Assembly: GCF_007971525.1 (NCBI RefSeq)
Contig: NZ_CP042437.1
Coordinates: 1,364,001-1,428,000, forward strand
DNA length: 64,000 nucleotides
DNA from: Mucilaginibacter ginsenosidivorax
GTDB lineage: Bacteria > Bacteroidota > Bacteroidia > Sphingobacteriales > Sphingobacteriaceae
Direction: 5' to 3'
The notes under the pieces are model-generated. The model had not been told where the DNA came from. It ran no database searches and was given only the letters and a program-made list of their open reading frames with translations. Numbering within the stretch: position 1 is the stretch's first letter; every line of letters begins with the position of its first letter. A program made the translations under genes and the position numbers. This document shows positions 25,549-35,078 of the stretch, piece by piece.

Positions 25549-27723
25549 TTGAACAAAGTAAACCCGTACATATTTTTTAAAATAGAGTTACTGCTACTGG
25601 CTATTTGTTTGTTCAGTTTACCTGCATCGGCGCAAAAAAAGAACTCGGCTTTTCAATACCATATTCGTAAAACAACGGCTCCCATTACTATTGACGGCGT
25701 TATGGACGAGGCCTGGCATAAAGCCGATTCGGCAGCCAACTTTTTCATGGTAATGCCTATGGATACCAGCAGGGCCAAAGTACATACCGAAGTGCGGATG
25801 ACCTTTGATAACAACAACCTTTACATTATTGCCGTTTGTTACACTGCCGGACCTGGCGAATATATGGTTGAATCGCTGAAGCGCGATTTTGCTTTTCTGA
25901 AGAACGATAACTTTATATTTTTTCTCGACCCTTTTGACACCCGTACAGATGGCTTCAGCTTTGGTGCCAACGCCGCCGGCGCTCAATGGGATGGCACCAT
26001 GTACGAGGGGGGTAAGGTAGACCTGAGCTGGGATAACAAATGGATATCGGTAGTAAAAAACTATCCCGATAAGTGGGTATTTGAGGCAGCCATTCCCTTT
26101 AAGAGTATCCGTTATAAAAAAGGTGTTGGCCAATGGGGTATCAACTTTAGCCGCAACGACCTGATAACGACCGAAAAATCGAGCTGGGCGCCGGTACCAA
26201 GGCAGTTCCCTACCGCATCACTGGCTTATACCGGATTGCTGGTGTGGGACGATTTACCTCCGGATGCAGGCACCAACATTTCTATTATTCCTTATGCGCT
26301 TACCGGTATTTCAAAAGACTACAGCGCCGGAACCAAAACCGACTGGAAAAAGGAAATAGGCGGCGATGCCAAAATTGGCCTTACCTCGTCCCTCAACCTC
26401 GACCTTACCGTTAACCCCGACTTTTCGCAGGTTGATGTAGACCAGCAAGTGGTTAATTTGAACCGGTATGAACTATTTTTTCCCGAGAAGAGGCAGTTTT
26501 TTTTAGAGAACGGCGACTTGTTTGCCAATTTTGGCTACGCCGATATCAGGCCATTTTTTTCGCGCAGAATAGGGCTTAATGCCCCTATCAGATTTGGCAC
26601 CAGGCTTACCGGCAAGCTGGATAAAGACTGGCGTGTTGGGTTGATGGATATACAAACCGGAACATCAAACGATGCCCTTACCCCTGCCCAAAACTATGGC
26701 GTGCTCACGCTTCAGCGCCGTGTTTTTGGCCGTTCAAACATCGGCTTTATGTTTATTAATAAGGATGCAACAGGGACATCACCCCCCGGTAATGCCTATA
26801 ACCGTAACTTTGGGGTGGAGTACAACCTGGCCTCACCAAGCAATTTATGGACCGGCAAACTTTTAGGCCTAAAATCATTTACACCCGGCCTTAAGGGGCA
26901 CGACCTGGTGGCAGCCGCCCACGTGCAATACCTAAGCAAATACTGGACGGCCTATTTACAGGATGAGTATGTTGGCAAAAATTATACTGCCGGGGTTGGC
27001 TATGTGCCCAGGGTTGGCTATAATAAAATTAGCCCGCTGATATTACATAACTTTTTCCCCAAGGGCGGCGATGTACTTATCCATGGCATCCAGCTAACCA
27101 GCAACTATTATTTTGACGAAAACTTTAAGCGTACCGATAACGAAAGCACCTTAGCTTACATTATGACGCTACGCAACAAAAGCACATTTACGGTATCGGG
27201 CATTGATACTTATATCAAATTACTGGTGCCTTTTGATCCAACCAATACAGGCAAAACACCGTTGCCTATAGGCTCGCAACATCATTGGAACACGGTTGAT
27301 GTGCAATTTGCATCAAAACCGCAGGCCTTATTTACCTATTTGCTGGAGGGCCTTCACGGTGGTTATTACGATGGATACCGCACCAGCCTGATTGCGCAAC
27401 TGGGTTATCGCTTTCAGCCTTATGTTAACCTGTTTGTAAACTCCTCATTTAATGATCTGCGCCTGCCCCAGCCTTACGGCGATACCCAATTTTGGCTGAT
27501 TGGGCCAAAGGCAGATATCACCTTAACTAACACGTTATATTTTACCACTTATGTACAATACAACGGCCAGGTAAAAAACATCAATACCAACGTACGCCTG
27601 CAATGGCGCTACAAACCGGCATCAGATTTTTTTATTGTTTATGGGGATAACTCCATACCATCGCCCTATACCGTTAAAAACCGCCAGCTGGTAGTTAAGT
27701 GGACTTACTGGTGTAATCTTTGA
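25549..27723 (+). CDS. DUF5916 outer-membrane protein with N-terminal CBM9-like domain
   Basis: A protein of about 724 residues. A signal peptide (LLLLAICLFSLPASAQ) is followed by a CBM9-like beta-sandwich (about 40-210, with APITIDGVMDEAWHKADSAA). A beta-barrel region of the DUF5916 type follows, with VNPDFSQVDVDQQVVNLNRY and FFPEKRQFFLENGDLF. It probably sits in the outer membrane; the function is unknown, and these genes are often near sugar or peptide utilisation genes, here next to GH31. No ATG precedes the signal peptide in this frame. I chose TTG 25549; TTG 25519 would add ten residues. Confidence 0.85.
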   Translation: MNKVNPYIFFKIELLLLAICLFSLPASAQKKNSAFQYHIRKTTAPITIDGVMDEAWHKADSAANFFMVMPMDTSRAKVHTEVRMTFDNNNLYIIAVCYTAGPGEYMVESLKRDFAFLKNDNFIFFLDPFDTRTDGFSFGANAAGAQWDGTMYEGGKVDLSWDNKWISVVKNYPDKWVFEAAIPFKSIRYKKGVGQWGINFSRNDLITTEKSSWAPVPRQFPTASLAYTGLLVWDDLPPDAGTNISIIPYALTGISKDYSAGTKTDWKKEIGGDAKIGLTSSLNLDLTVNPDFSQVDVDQQVVNLNRYELFFPEKRQFFLENGDLFANFGYADIRPFFSRRIGLNAPIRFGTRLTGKLDKDWRVGLMDIQTGTSNDALTPAQNYGVLTLQRRVFGRSNIGFMFINKDATGTSPPGNAYNRNFGVEYNLASPSNLWTGKLLGLKSFTPGLKGHDLVAAAHVQYLSKYWTAYLQDEYVGKNYTAGVGYVPRVGYNKISPLILHNFFPKGGDVLIHGIQLTSNYYFDENFKRTDNESTLAYIMTLRNKSTFTVSGIDTYIKLLVPFDPTNTGKTPLPIGSQHHWNTVDVQFASKPQALFTYLLEGLHGGYYDGYRTSLIAQLGYRFQPYVNLFVNSSFNDLRLPQPYGDTQFWLIGPKADITLTNTLYFTTYVQYNGQVKNINTNVRLQWRYKPASDFFIVYGDNSIPSPYTVKNRQLVVKWTYWCNL

Positions 27724-27921
27724 TTTTGATTTCGGATTTCGGAATTTCGATTTCGGATTTGTTAATTTTGATTTCGGATATGTTTTCTGAACCGAAATTT
27801 ATTGAATTAATGAATTAACAGGATTCAAAAAATTCCCCAATTCGTTTAATTCCCGCATCTTCAAATTTTCAAATCATCAAATTTTCAAATCATCTGAAAT
27901 CTGCACATCCATAATCTGCAC
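27721..27921. repeat. Mixed word arrays after the DUF5916 gene
   Basis: Four vocabularies follow one another directly after the stop codon: GATTTCGGATTTCGGAATTT words, GAATTAATGAATTAACAGGATT words, TTTTCAAATCATCAAATTTT words, and ATCTGCACATCCATAATCTG words. The last two types recur reverse complemented, in swapped order, at 34168-34240. No coding potential. Confidence 0.65.
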
Positions 27922-27923
27922 AT

Positions 27924-28250
27924 CTACTCCCGTCCATCCATCAGGCTGTATACTTCCTGCATGTAAACGGCTTCATCCATGGCGGCATGAAAATCTTCCC
28001 ATTCATCGCTGCTGAAGGTGAACTGCACATCATTTACCGGGGTGCGCATTACCATACGTTCCTGCCCGTCGGGAAAGGGGAAAGTATAATTCTCAAAATT
28101 AAGTTCGAGCGTAAAATCCCGGAATTGTATAAACTGCTCGGGCGTAAAACTCAGGATAAGGTTATTATTCCAGATAAAAATACAACGGCACTCGTGGCAG
28201 CGGCTAATAACCGATGCCCCAACCTGGCTCAATACTTTTGCATCGCACAT
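27924..28250 (-). CDS. Small DUF6686-like protein
   Basis: About 108 residues starting at ATG 28250 (MCDAKVLSQVG). A longer frame upstream is open but starts at a weak position. It has the pair CHECRC and a predicted alpha/beta fold with WNNNLILSFTPEQFIQF, QERMVMRTPVNDVQFTF and an acidic helical C terminus (SSDEWEDFHAAMDEAVY). I recall this as a Bacteroidota-only family (DUF6686), without known function. The cysteines with an upstream Cys17-type residue could bind a metal, which is inference. It is cytoplasmic, with no signal peptide. Confidence 0.6.
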   Translation of the reverse strand: MCDAKVLSQVGASVISRCHECRCIFIWNNNLILSFTPEQFIQFRDFTLELNFENYTFPFPDGQERMVMRTPVNDVQFTFSSDEWEDFHAAMDEAVYMQEVYSLMDGRE

Positions 28251-28527
28251 AGGTAGATGATTTAATTTGTGCCTGCCCTGTAAAAAAGCTATCAAGGCGT
28301 TTATTACTACAGAGCAGGACTTTATATTTTAAACTGTTTTTCAACGTAAACGTCAATTATTTTGCGGGCGGTTTTTTTGCTTTTATCCGACAAGAGCAAA
28401 GTAAATCCTTATTTAGAATAAATCCAAATAAAAATAACAAAATAGAGAAGAATCAAGAGATAAGAGTCAAGAATTAAGACGCTACGGTGTAGTGTCAACA
28501 GTCAGGAAATCCCATATAAACTGAAAT

Positions 28528-28696
28528 AGGTAGCCCCATACGGGGCATAAAAGAATTTTAAATAGATATTGCTACAAATAGATAGCCTCTACGAGAGATC
28601 AGACATCCACTCACTAAGGTGATAGTCCGCCTCGTAGAGGCTACCCGTTTGTAGAACAAATGCTCAAATATTTCCTTTGCTCCGTAGGAGCTACCT
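28528..28696. repeat. Nested palindrome with GTAGCTCCTACGGAG-type and GTAGAGGCTA-type arms
   Basis: The outer arms are 28528-28546 (AGGTAGCCCCATACGGGGC) and 28679-28696 (GCTCCGTAGGAGCTACCT). The inner arms are 28572-28595 and 28631-28654 (CTACAAATAGATAGCCTCTA and on, against its complement). It lies in a 740-bp gap (28251-28989) that also holds a word array of the AATCAAGAGATAAGAGTCAAG type at 28448-28478. The rest of the gap shows nothing I can name. Confidence 0.75.
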
Positions 28697-28989
28697 CTCT
28701 AAGTCAAGTTTTTAACTCCACTTTCTATGTTAAATAACCTTTAGCCGAAAGTACCAAGTTATAAGTCAAAAACGAACAATCAAGCCCAGGGATTGCAACT
28801 ACAGGAAAATCACGTTTAGAGTTTATAAAATTTAGCTCGCGCTAACACGGAGAGAGGCAAACTGATTTGCCTATTTTTCTTTGTAGCTTAGCAACTTTGC
28901 GCTAAAAATCTAATAACTTGATACCGGTTTAGCCCAATATAGCCGATCATGAAATCTTAAACGCGATTTTCCGGCTTGCAACTAAACAC

Positions 28990-29514
28990 TTACAACTTAA
29001 CAGTACCTGTATCTTTATTAAGGCCATCGGCATACTGCTTCATTTTGGGGTATTGCGGCAAATCATACCAGGGGCGGGCTGGCCTGTCGGCAGGGAAGCC
29101 GTGTTGGGCGCGGTAGGCTTTGCGTTCGGCAGTAAAATTCCACCAGCGTTTGGTCTCGTCGCGGTGTACAATATAATGGGCCAGTAAACGGTACGAATCC
29201 TCAACACAAGGGTCGGCCCAGGCCCCCCAATGCTTTTCAAATGCGTTGTACAACTCAACGGGATCTTTACCTTCAAGCTGTTTTAACGAATAATACCCTT
29301 GTTCAATAAGCTCGGATGCAAAGTTAATGCCCAACGAAGGGATGCTTTGAAATTCCATCAGGGCGGCAATTTCTTTAGCCCTTTGGGGCGATGCCTTCAG
29401 TATAGCCGCTATTTCATCAGGCGCGTAGCCAGCCAATGTATTTATCTTTATTTTCTGGCTTTTAAGTACTGCCTTTTCGTCAGCATTTAATTTGAGGTCG
29501 ATATTCTTTTTCAT
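28990..29514 (-). CDS. Helix-hairpin-helix protein related to pathogenicity-locus Cdd1 family
   Basis: A protein of 174 residues, cytoplasmic. The central part has an HhH-like pattern (FQSIPSLGINFASELIEQGY, then SLKQLEGKDPVELYNAFEKH), followed by the Cdd1-type block WADPCVEDSYRLLAHYIVH. The tail, KRWWNFTAERKAYRAQHGFP, is well conserved in relatives. The first 45 residues are lysine-rich and helical. HhH motifs usually bind DNA non-specifically, so a DNA-related role is plausible but not shown. It is transcribed away from the histidine kinase gene. Confidence 0.75.
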   Translation of the reverse strand: MKKNIDLKLNADEKAVLKSQKIKINTLAGYAPDEIAAILKASPQRAKEIAALMEFQSIPSLGINFASELIEQGYYSLKQLEGKDPVELYNAFEKHWGAWADPCVEDSYRLLAHYIVHRDETKRWWNFTAERKAYRAQHGFPADRPARPWYDLPQYPKMKQYADGLNKDTGTVKL

Positions 29515-29617
29515 TGCACCTGTTAAAGCGTTAAAATTAATTAAAGGGAATTAATTAAGGCCACTACTAAAATACCCTATATTTATTAATTAAAATAAAT
29601 CAAACCAATTTCGCCGT

Positions 29618-31891
29618 TTGTTTCGTATAAGCATTAACTATTCACCGATCTTGAGATTTAAAAAACATATTGCAGGTAATCATGGTACACGGGGGTTAAT
29701 ATCTGCGTTCTTTCTTTTATTCTCAAGCCTTCAGGCATTTGCTAAGTCGCATCCCGAAGTTGATAGTATTAAAAACCTGTTATTGCCGGCGTCTGAATAT
29801 CAAAAAAATCCGGATACCGCTACCATTAATAAGCTCAACAAAATAGCATCGGGCTATTTTAAATCGAACCCCGATAGCGCTTATTATTATGGCAAAAAAA
29901 GCGTTGAGCTATCGCGCAAAATTAAATATCCGGAGGGGATAGCAGATGGCTTACTGGAAACCGGGCACGTAAGTTATTTTAAAGGCAACACCAAACAAGC
30001 CAAACAGAATTTTGACGAAGCTATAGCCATATTCAAAAGCTTACATAATGATAGGGGCCTTAGCAAGGCATACATATCCTACGGGCGGATGTATAACCAA
30101 TTGGCCGAATATAAACTTGCCTTAGACTATTTAGATAAAGCCCGCCTGATTTGCCTGCGCAACCAGGACGAGCCTGTTTTAACAGATTGTTATAAAAACA
30201 TAGGGATAACTTACTTTAGTAAAGGCCAGCTTTCAAATGCGCTCGACTTTTACTATAAGGGCCTTTTTATCGCTTTAAAAAACAATTATGTAACAACATC
30301 AGCCGAAATTTATAATGATATTGGGGTTGTATTGCAAAATATGGAGGTGTTCCCCAACGCGCTTGAATATTTTAAAAAGGCCATACAGGTATTTGAGGCT
30401 ACCAACAACAAGCAAGCCGTTGGCACTATTAATGAAAACATTGGCGAAGTGCTGCTTGCCCAACATAAATACGATGAAGCTATTTTATATTTAACAAAAT
30501 CGCTGAAAACCGCCAAACAACAGGATGATAAAGACGGCTTAAGTTCGGTTTATACAGATCTTGGCATGTGTTACGCGCATAAAAGTCAAATTTTGCTTGC
30601 CAAATCATACCTTGATACATCGTTACAGATAGCCACAAAATACCAGATTGTGTATAACCAAGCCTACGCTTTAAATGGTTATGCCACCATGTATAACTTG
30701 TTAAGCGATTATAAAAATGCCTATAAATACGCTGTGGGTGGCCAGGCGCAGGCCATTAAGCTGGGCAATATATCGGTACGCTCCAACTCGGCGTTACAGC
30801 TTAACAAGGCCATGGCCGGCCTTGGCAAATATGAAGAAGCCAACCGGATGTTAAATGAATACATCAACCTTAAAAATCAAATTAATGATAATGAAAGTAT
30901 TCAAAAGCTCACCTCATATAACTATGAACTGGGCTTTGCCGAAAAGAAACGCCAGCTTGCCCAGCAACAGCGTGAACGCGACCTGATATATCAACAGAAA
31001 ATAAAAAGCCAACGGCTGGTTAACGCCATATTTTCTATCATAATTGCGGCCATGATAGTCACCGTAGGTATTTATTACCGTCAAAAACGAAAGCAGCAAA
31101 AAATTAACGCCCTGCTTGAGGACCGTAACAGCGAGATACTGAAACAAAAAACCAATATTGACGACCAGGCCGAAAAACTAAACGATTTAAATGTTTTAAA
31201 AGACCGGCTGATATCTATTTTGGCACATGACCTGCGGGCACCGTTAAGCACATTACGCGGCCTGTTCAGCTTGCTACAGGATGATAGCATCAGCCACGAG
31301 GAGTTGCTGGAAATGATACCGGGCGTATTAAAAAAACTGGAATACACCTCTGATTTTCTCGACACCCTCCTTTTTTGGATAAACAGCCAGATGGAAAACT
31401 TTGAGGCATCGGTAAAAAACTTTTCGATAAAAGGGCTGGTGAGTTTAGAGATTGAAACCTACCACGAACAAGCCGAGTTAAAAGGCATCAACCTGTTGGA
31501 TAGCATTCCCGGCAATTTATCTGCCTGGGCCGATCCCAACTCTGTCCGCATTGTTATCCGTAACCTGATTACTAATGCACTGAAATTTTGCCGCGAAGGT
31601 GATACCATCGAGATTTCGGCCACGATGGAAGATAACAAAAGAATTATTGTAAAGGTGAAAGATACCGGTGTAGGCATGTCTGCCGATCAGCGCGATAAAC
31701 TGTTTAAAGGCAAGGTAAACAGTAAGATGGGCACCAAAAATGAATCGGGCACCGGCATGGGCATGCTGTTTTGTAAAGATCTTGTTGAAAAATGCCACGG
31801 TAAAATATGGGTAACCAGCGAGCCGGGGGTAGGTACCGAATTTATGTTTACACTGCCCGCGGTAGCCGTTGCAGCGTCGGCAGAAATATAA
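29618..31891 (+). CDS. TPR-containing membrane sensor histidine kinase
   Basis: A protein of up to 757 residues. A signal peptide-like segment (GLISAFFLLFSSLQAFAKS) precedes a periplasmic stretch of at least six tetratricopeptide repeats (about 90-440; for example ALDYLDKARLICLRNQDEPV). A membrane helix (about 467-488) and a short coiled coil follow. The kinase core has phospho-acceptor His537 in ILAHDLRAPLSTLRG, an N box IRNLITNALKFC, and the glycine boxes DTGVGMS and GTGMGMLFCKDL. No response regulator or receiver domain is adjacent, so it is an orphan kinase. No ATG precedes the signal segment; starts are TTG 29618 or TTG 29651. Confidence 0.9.
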   Translation: MFRISINYSPILRFKKHIAGNHGTRGLISAFFLLFSSLQAFAKSHPEVDSIKNLLLPASEYQKNPDTATINKLNKIASGYFKSNPDSAYYYGKKSVELSRKIKYPEGIADGLLETGHVSYFKGNTKQAKQNFDEAIAIFKSLHNDRGLSKAYISYGRMYNQLAEYKLALDYLDKARLICLRNQDEPVLTDCYKNIGITYFSKGQLSNALDFYYKGLFIALKNNYVTTSAEIYNDIGVVLQNMEVFPNALEYFKKAIQVFEATNNKQAVGTINENIGEVLLAQHKYDEAILYLTKSLKTAKQQDDKDGLSSVYTDLGMCYAHKSQILLAKSYLDTSLQIATKYQIVYNQAYALNGYATMYNLLSDYKNAYKYAVGGQAQAIKLGNISVRSNSALQLNKAMAGLGKYEEANRMLNEYINLKNQINDNESIQKLTSYNYELGFAEKKRQLAQQQRERDLIYQQKIKSQRLVNAIFSIIIAAMIVTVGIYYRQKRKQQKINALLEDRNSEILKQKTNIDDQAEKLNDLNVLKDRLISILAHDLRAPLSTLRGLFSLLQDDSISHEELLEMIPGVLKKLEYTSDFLDTLLFWINSQMENFEASVKNFSIKGLVSLEIETYHEQAELKGINLLDSIPGNLSAWADPNSVRIVIRNLITNALKFCREGDTIEISATMEDNKRIIVKVKDTGVGMSADQRDKLFKGKVNSKMGTKNESGTGMGMLFCKDLVEKCHGKIWVTSEPGVGTEFMFTLPAVAVAASAEI

Positions 31892-31901
31892 ACGAGCAAA
31901 T

Positions 31902-31937
31902 AAAAAAGCCTCTCAAGTTTTTCACTCAAAAGGCTTT
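31902..31937 (-). terminator. Terminator between the histidine kinase and carA genes
   Basis: AAAGCCT (about 31905-31911) and AGGCTTT (31931-31937) form a stem. On the minus strand it is followed by TTTTTTATTT, so it best serves carA. It lies 11 bases past the kinase stop and may act both ways. Confidence 0.65.
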
Positions 31938-31981
31938 CAAAAAAATTTTCAAATTTTCAAATCCTCAAATTTTCAAATCAA
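31938..31981. repeat. Word array TTTTCAAATTTTCAAATC at the carA 3' end
   Basis: Three to four TTTTCAAAT-type words abut the carA stop. The same vocabulary is at 27860-27895 and, reverse complemented, at 34205-34240 and 52970-53000. Confidence 0.6.
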
Positions 31982-31985
31982 AAAG

Positions 31986-33086
31986 TTATTTCATCAGGTT
32001 GATAAAATCATCAAACAAATACCTTGAATCGTGCGGACCAGGTGATGACTCCGGGTGGTATTGTACCGAGAATGCTTTTTTATCTTTAACACGGATACCT
32101 TCTATCGATTGATCGTTAAGATTTACGTGGGTAATTTCTACTTTATCGGATGCGCGCACAGCTTCTGGTATCACACCAAAACCGTGATTTTGCGATGTTA
32201 CCTCGCAATGATTAATGATGATGTTTTTTACCGGGTGGTTTAAGCCGCGGTGACCATTAAACATTTTTTTGGTTGGGATATCGTTAGCCAAAGCCAGTAA
32301 CTGGTGACCTAAGCAAATGCCAAACATCGGTTTATCTGCAGCTAAAATTTCTTTTACGGTATCAATTGCATAAGGCATAGCCGATGGATCGCCGGGGCCG
32401 TTTGATATAAAATAGCCGTTTGGCGCAAAATCTTTTTCCATTTCGGCGTATGTAGTTTTTGCCGGGAAAACTTTGGCATAAACATCACGATCATCAAAAT
32501 TACGCAGGATGTTTTTCTTTACACCCAAATCAAGTACTGCAACCCGGTAGGTGGCATCCTCTTTACCAAAAGTATAAGTTTCGGTGGTTGATACCTGTGA
32601 TGATAACTCCAGCCCATCCATCGAAGGTACTTCGGCCAGTTTGGCTTTCAACTCTTCGATATCCAATATCTCTGACGAAATGATAGCGTTCATAGCGCCC
32701 TTATCGCGGATATGGCGTACTATCTGGCGGGTATCCACATCGCTGATGCCTACTATATTTTGCGCCTGGAAATAATCCTGGATAGATCCGTTAGCTTGTT
32801 TACGGCTGTAAGCAATGTTATAGTTTTTACAAACCAAACCTGCAATCTGGATATTACCCGATTCAACTTCGATATCGGCTATACCGTAATTACCAATGTG
32901 CGCATTGGTTGCAACCATTATTTGCCCAAAGTACGATGGGTCGGTAAAAATTTCCTGGTAGCCGGTCATCCCTGTGTTAAAACAGATCTCGCCGGTGGTA
33001 GTACCTATCTTTCCGGCGGCTTTACCGTAAAAAACGGTGCCATCAGCCAATAAAAGTACTGCCGGTAATTTGGTGAAGTGCGTCAT
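31986..33086 (-). CDS. carA: Carbamoyl-phosphate synthase small (glutaminase) chain
   Basis: A protein of 366 residues. The N-terminal CPSase small-subunit domain (LLADGTVFYGKAAG, GEICFNTGMTGYQEIFTDPS) is followed by a class I glutamine amidotransferase domain. The nucleophile elbow is FGICLGHQLLALA and the catalytic His-Glu is in VQYHPESSPGPHDS. It releases ammonia from glutamine for carbamoyl phosphate used in arginine and pyrimidine synthesis. The large chain carB is not adjacent, so the subunits are encoded apart or carB is outside the window. Confidence 0.97.
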   Translation of the reverse strand: MTHFTKLPAVLLLADGTVFYGKAAGKIGTTTGEICFNTGMTGYQEIFTDPSYFGQIMVATNAHIGNYGIADIEVESGNIQIAGLVCKNYNIAYSRKQANGSIQDYFQAQNIVGISDVDTRQIVRHIRDKGAMNAIISSEILDIEELKAKLAEVPSMDGLELSSQVSTTETYTFGKEDATYRVAVLDLGVKKNILRNFDDRDVYAKVFPAKTTYAEMEKDFAPNGYFISNGPGDPSAMPYAIDTVKEILAADKPMFGICLGHQLLALANDIPTKKMFNGHRGLNHPVKNIIINHCEVTSQNHGFGVIPEAVRASDKVEITHVNLNDQSIEGIRVKDKKAFSVQYHPESSPGPHDSRYLFDDFINLMK

Positions 33087-33188
33087 TTAGCAAAAAAATT
33101 GAATGGATTATTAAATCGGATCGCCTGGTTCAAAGCCCCGTGAAAACTGATAGAAATATTGAAGTAAGGAACTTCCGGATTCACGGTG

Positions 33189-33196
33189 CAAAAGTA
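33189..33196 (-). promoter_or_regulatory. Possible -7 element for carA
   Basis: On the minus strand TACTTTTG fits TAnnTTTG, about 100 bases before the carA ATG. No -33 box was found, and the inverted word array begins just upstream of it. Confidence 0.35.
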
Positions 33197-33203
33197 CGAG
33201 AAT

Positions 33204-33315
33204 ATTTCGGATTTCGGAATTGGGATTTCGGATTTTTTTATTTTAGAATTTTTATTTTGAATTAACCTTCATTTAGCCTTACTAAATCCGAAATTGAACA
33301 TCCGAAATCCGAAAT
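33204..33315. repeat. Inverted repeat of ATTTCGGATTTCGGA words between carA and panB
   Basis: The left arm (33204-33235) and right arm (33284-33315) pair at about 25 or more of 32 positions, with the outer blocks ATTTCGGATTTCGGA and TTTCGGATTT exact. It lies between the carA and panB promoters in a divergent spacer. It uses the same words as 18843-19063, 27721-27785 and 34275-34308. Confidence 0.8.
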
Positions 33316-33324
33316 AAAAAAAAT

Positions 33325-33332
33325 TACCTTTG
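33325..33332 (+). promoter_or_regulatory. -7 element for panB
   Basis: TACCTTTG matches TAnnTTTG, 23 bases before the panB ATG at 33356. The octamer is identical to those before purH and ppiB. Confidence 0.6.
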
Positions 33333-33355
33333 TGCTTTCTTTAACACATTTAACT

Positions 33356-34168
33356 ATGTCTGTAAACAAAGAAGTAAAAAGGATCACCACGCATATTCTG
33401 CAGGAGATGAAAAACCGTGGCGAAAAAATTGCCATGCTTACCGCGTACGATTACTCCATGGCTACCATTGTAGATGAAGCCGGTATGGACATCATCCTGG
33501 TAGGCGATTCGGCCTCAAACGTGATGGCCGGGCACGAAACCACGCTTCCGATTACGCTCGATCAGATGATCTATCATGCATCATCAGTTGTTCGCGCCGC
33601 CAAACGGGCGTTGGTTGTTGTGGATTTGCCCTTTGGATCGTACCAGGGTAATTCTAAAGAGGCGCTTAACTCGTCTATCCGGATCATGAAAGAATCTGGC
33701 GCGCATGCCGTTAAAATGGAAGGTGGCGTTGAAATTGCCGAGTCTATCAGCCGTATACTAACGGCGGGCATTCCGGTAATGGGGCATTTAGGTTTAACGC
33801 CGCAATCTATTTATAAATTTGGCACCTATACCGTACGCGCCAAGGAAGAAGTTGAAGCCCAGAAATTACGTGAAGACGCGCTTAAGTTACAGGAGCTTGG
33901 TTGTTTTGCTATTGTACTTGAAAAAATACCGGCCAAACTGGCAACAGAAGTTAGCCAAAGTGTACAAATCCCAATCATCGGTATAGGTGCCGGCCAGTGC
34001 GACGGCCAGGTTTTGGTAATACACGATATGCTGGGCATCAACAACGGCTTTAAGCCGCGTTTTTTACGCCAGTATTCCAACTTATATGAGCAAATGAACG
34101 GGGCTTTTAAAAACTACATCAGCGATGTAAAATCAAAAAGCTTCCCGAACGATAAGGAACAATATTAA
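33356..34168 (+). CDS. panB: 3-methyl-2-oxobutanoate hydroxymethyltransferase
   Basis: A protein of 270 residues from ATG 33356 ([10 protein letters not shown]). An upstream in-frame start would lie on the -7 element, so it was not used. It carries the PanB marks [40 protein letters not shown] (metal and substrate site), [19 protein letters not shown], and the catalytic-Glu region AIVLEKIP. It makes ketopantoate from 2-oxoisovalerate in pantothenate synthesis, in the cytosol. panC and panD are not adjacent. The next gene begins 142 bases later. Confidence 0.97.
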   Translation: MSVNKEVKRITTHILQEMKNRGEKIAMLTAYDYSMATIVDEAGMDIILVGDSASNVMAGHETTLPITLDQMIYHASSVVRAAKRALVVVDLPFGSYQGNSKEALNSSIRIMKESGAHAVKMEGGVEIAESISRILTAGIPVMGHLGLTPQSIYKFGTYTVRAKEEVEAQKLREDALKLQELGCFAIVLEKIPAKLATEVSQSVQIPIIGIGAGQCDGQVLVIHDMLGINNGFKPRFLRQYSNLYEQMNGAFKNYISDVKSKSFPNDKEQY

Positions 34169-34308
34169 GTAGATGTGCAGATTTCAGATGTGCAGATATG
34201 CAAATGATTTGAAAATTTGAGGGTTTGAAAATTTGAAAATGAGAAGGAAGAACTATCTCCGCTATTAAATCAGCAAATCCGAAATCGAACATCCCAAATC
34301 CGAAATAA
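34168..34308. repeat. Mixed word arrays between panB and the pseudouridine synthase gene
   Basis: From the panB stop onward there are AGATGTGCAGATTTCAGATG words, then TTTGAAAATTTGAGGGTTTG words, then AAATCCGAAATCGAACATCC words. These are the same vocabularies as 27721-27921, reverse complemented and in reverse order. Confidence 0.65.
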
Positions 34309-34310
34309 AA

Positions 34311-35036
34311 ATGGCCCGCCCCGAGTTTAATTATACCAGTTTTGATGTTACTGATAAGGATATCCTTTATGAGGATAACCACCTTATTGCGGTGAACAAA
34401 CGTGCCGGGGATATTGTACAGGTTGATGATACCGGCGACGAATCATTAGACGATAAGGTTAAAAAGTACATAGCTCAGAAATACAACAAACCCAATGGCG
34501 CCTTTTTAGGCGTGGTGCATAGGTTAGACAGGCCCGTGAGCGGCGTTATACTGTTTGCAAAAACCAGCAAAGCGCTTGAGCGGATCAATAAAATGTTTAA
34601 AGGCCGCGAAATGCATAAAACATACTATGCCGTGGTGCGCAAAAAACCTTATCCCGAATCGGGCACATTGGTGCATTGGCTGGTAAAAAATCCGCAAAAA
34701 AACGTAACCAAGGCCCACGATAAAGAGGTACAGGGTAGTTTACGATCGGAACTAAGCTACAAACTGGTTGCCGAGCTTAATGGTTACTACCTGATAGAAG
34801 TTGACCCGATAACTGGCAGGCCGCACCAAATCCGCGTGCAGTTATCAACCCTGGGCTCGCCTATAGTAGGTGATAATAAATATGGTTATCCGCGCGGCAG
34901 CCTGCGTAAAAGCATCTGTTTACATGCCCGTAAGCTTACCTTTATTCATCCTGTAAAAAATGAGCCTGTCGAGATTATAGCCCCCGTTCCGCGCGATGGC
35001 TTTTGGGAAAAGTTTGAAGGGATGATGGTTGGGTAA
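34311..35036 (+). CDS. RluA-family RNA pseudouridine synthase
   Basis: A protein of 241 residues with the catalytic-Asp motif GVVHRLDRPVSGVILFAKTS, the start motif ILYEDNHLIAVNKRAGDIVQ, and PITGRPHQIRVQLSTLGSPI. There is no N-terminal S4 domain, unlike RluC/RluD, so it is closer to the short RluA/TruC-type enzymes. It converts a uridine in rRNA or tRNA to pseudouridine; the target position cannot be told from sequence. It is transcribed toward dlgD, convergent across a 42-bp word array. Confidence 0.93.
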   Translation: MARPEFNYTSFDVTDKDILYEDNHLIAVNKRAGDIVQVDDTGDESLDDKVKKYIAQKYNKPNGAFLGVVHRLDRPVSGVILFAKTSKALERINKMFKGREMHKTYYAVVRKKPYPESGTLVHWLVKNPQKNVTKAHDKEVQGSLRSELSYKLVAELNGYYLIEVDPITGRPHQIRVQLSTLGSPIVGDNKYGYPRGSLRKSICLHARKLTFIHPVKNEPVEIIAPVPRDGFWEKFEGMMVG

Positions 35037-35066
35037 TTCAAAAGTAAAAATTCAAAATTCAAAAAT
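35037..35066. repeat. Word array AAAAGTAAAAATTCAAAA
   Basis: TTCAAAAGTAAAAATTCAAA and further ATTCAAAA words directly follow the stop of the pseudouridine synthase gene, in a 42-bp convergent spacer. Confidence 0.6.
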
Positions 35067-35078
35067 AGAAGAGCGGCT

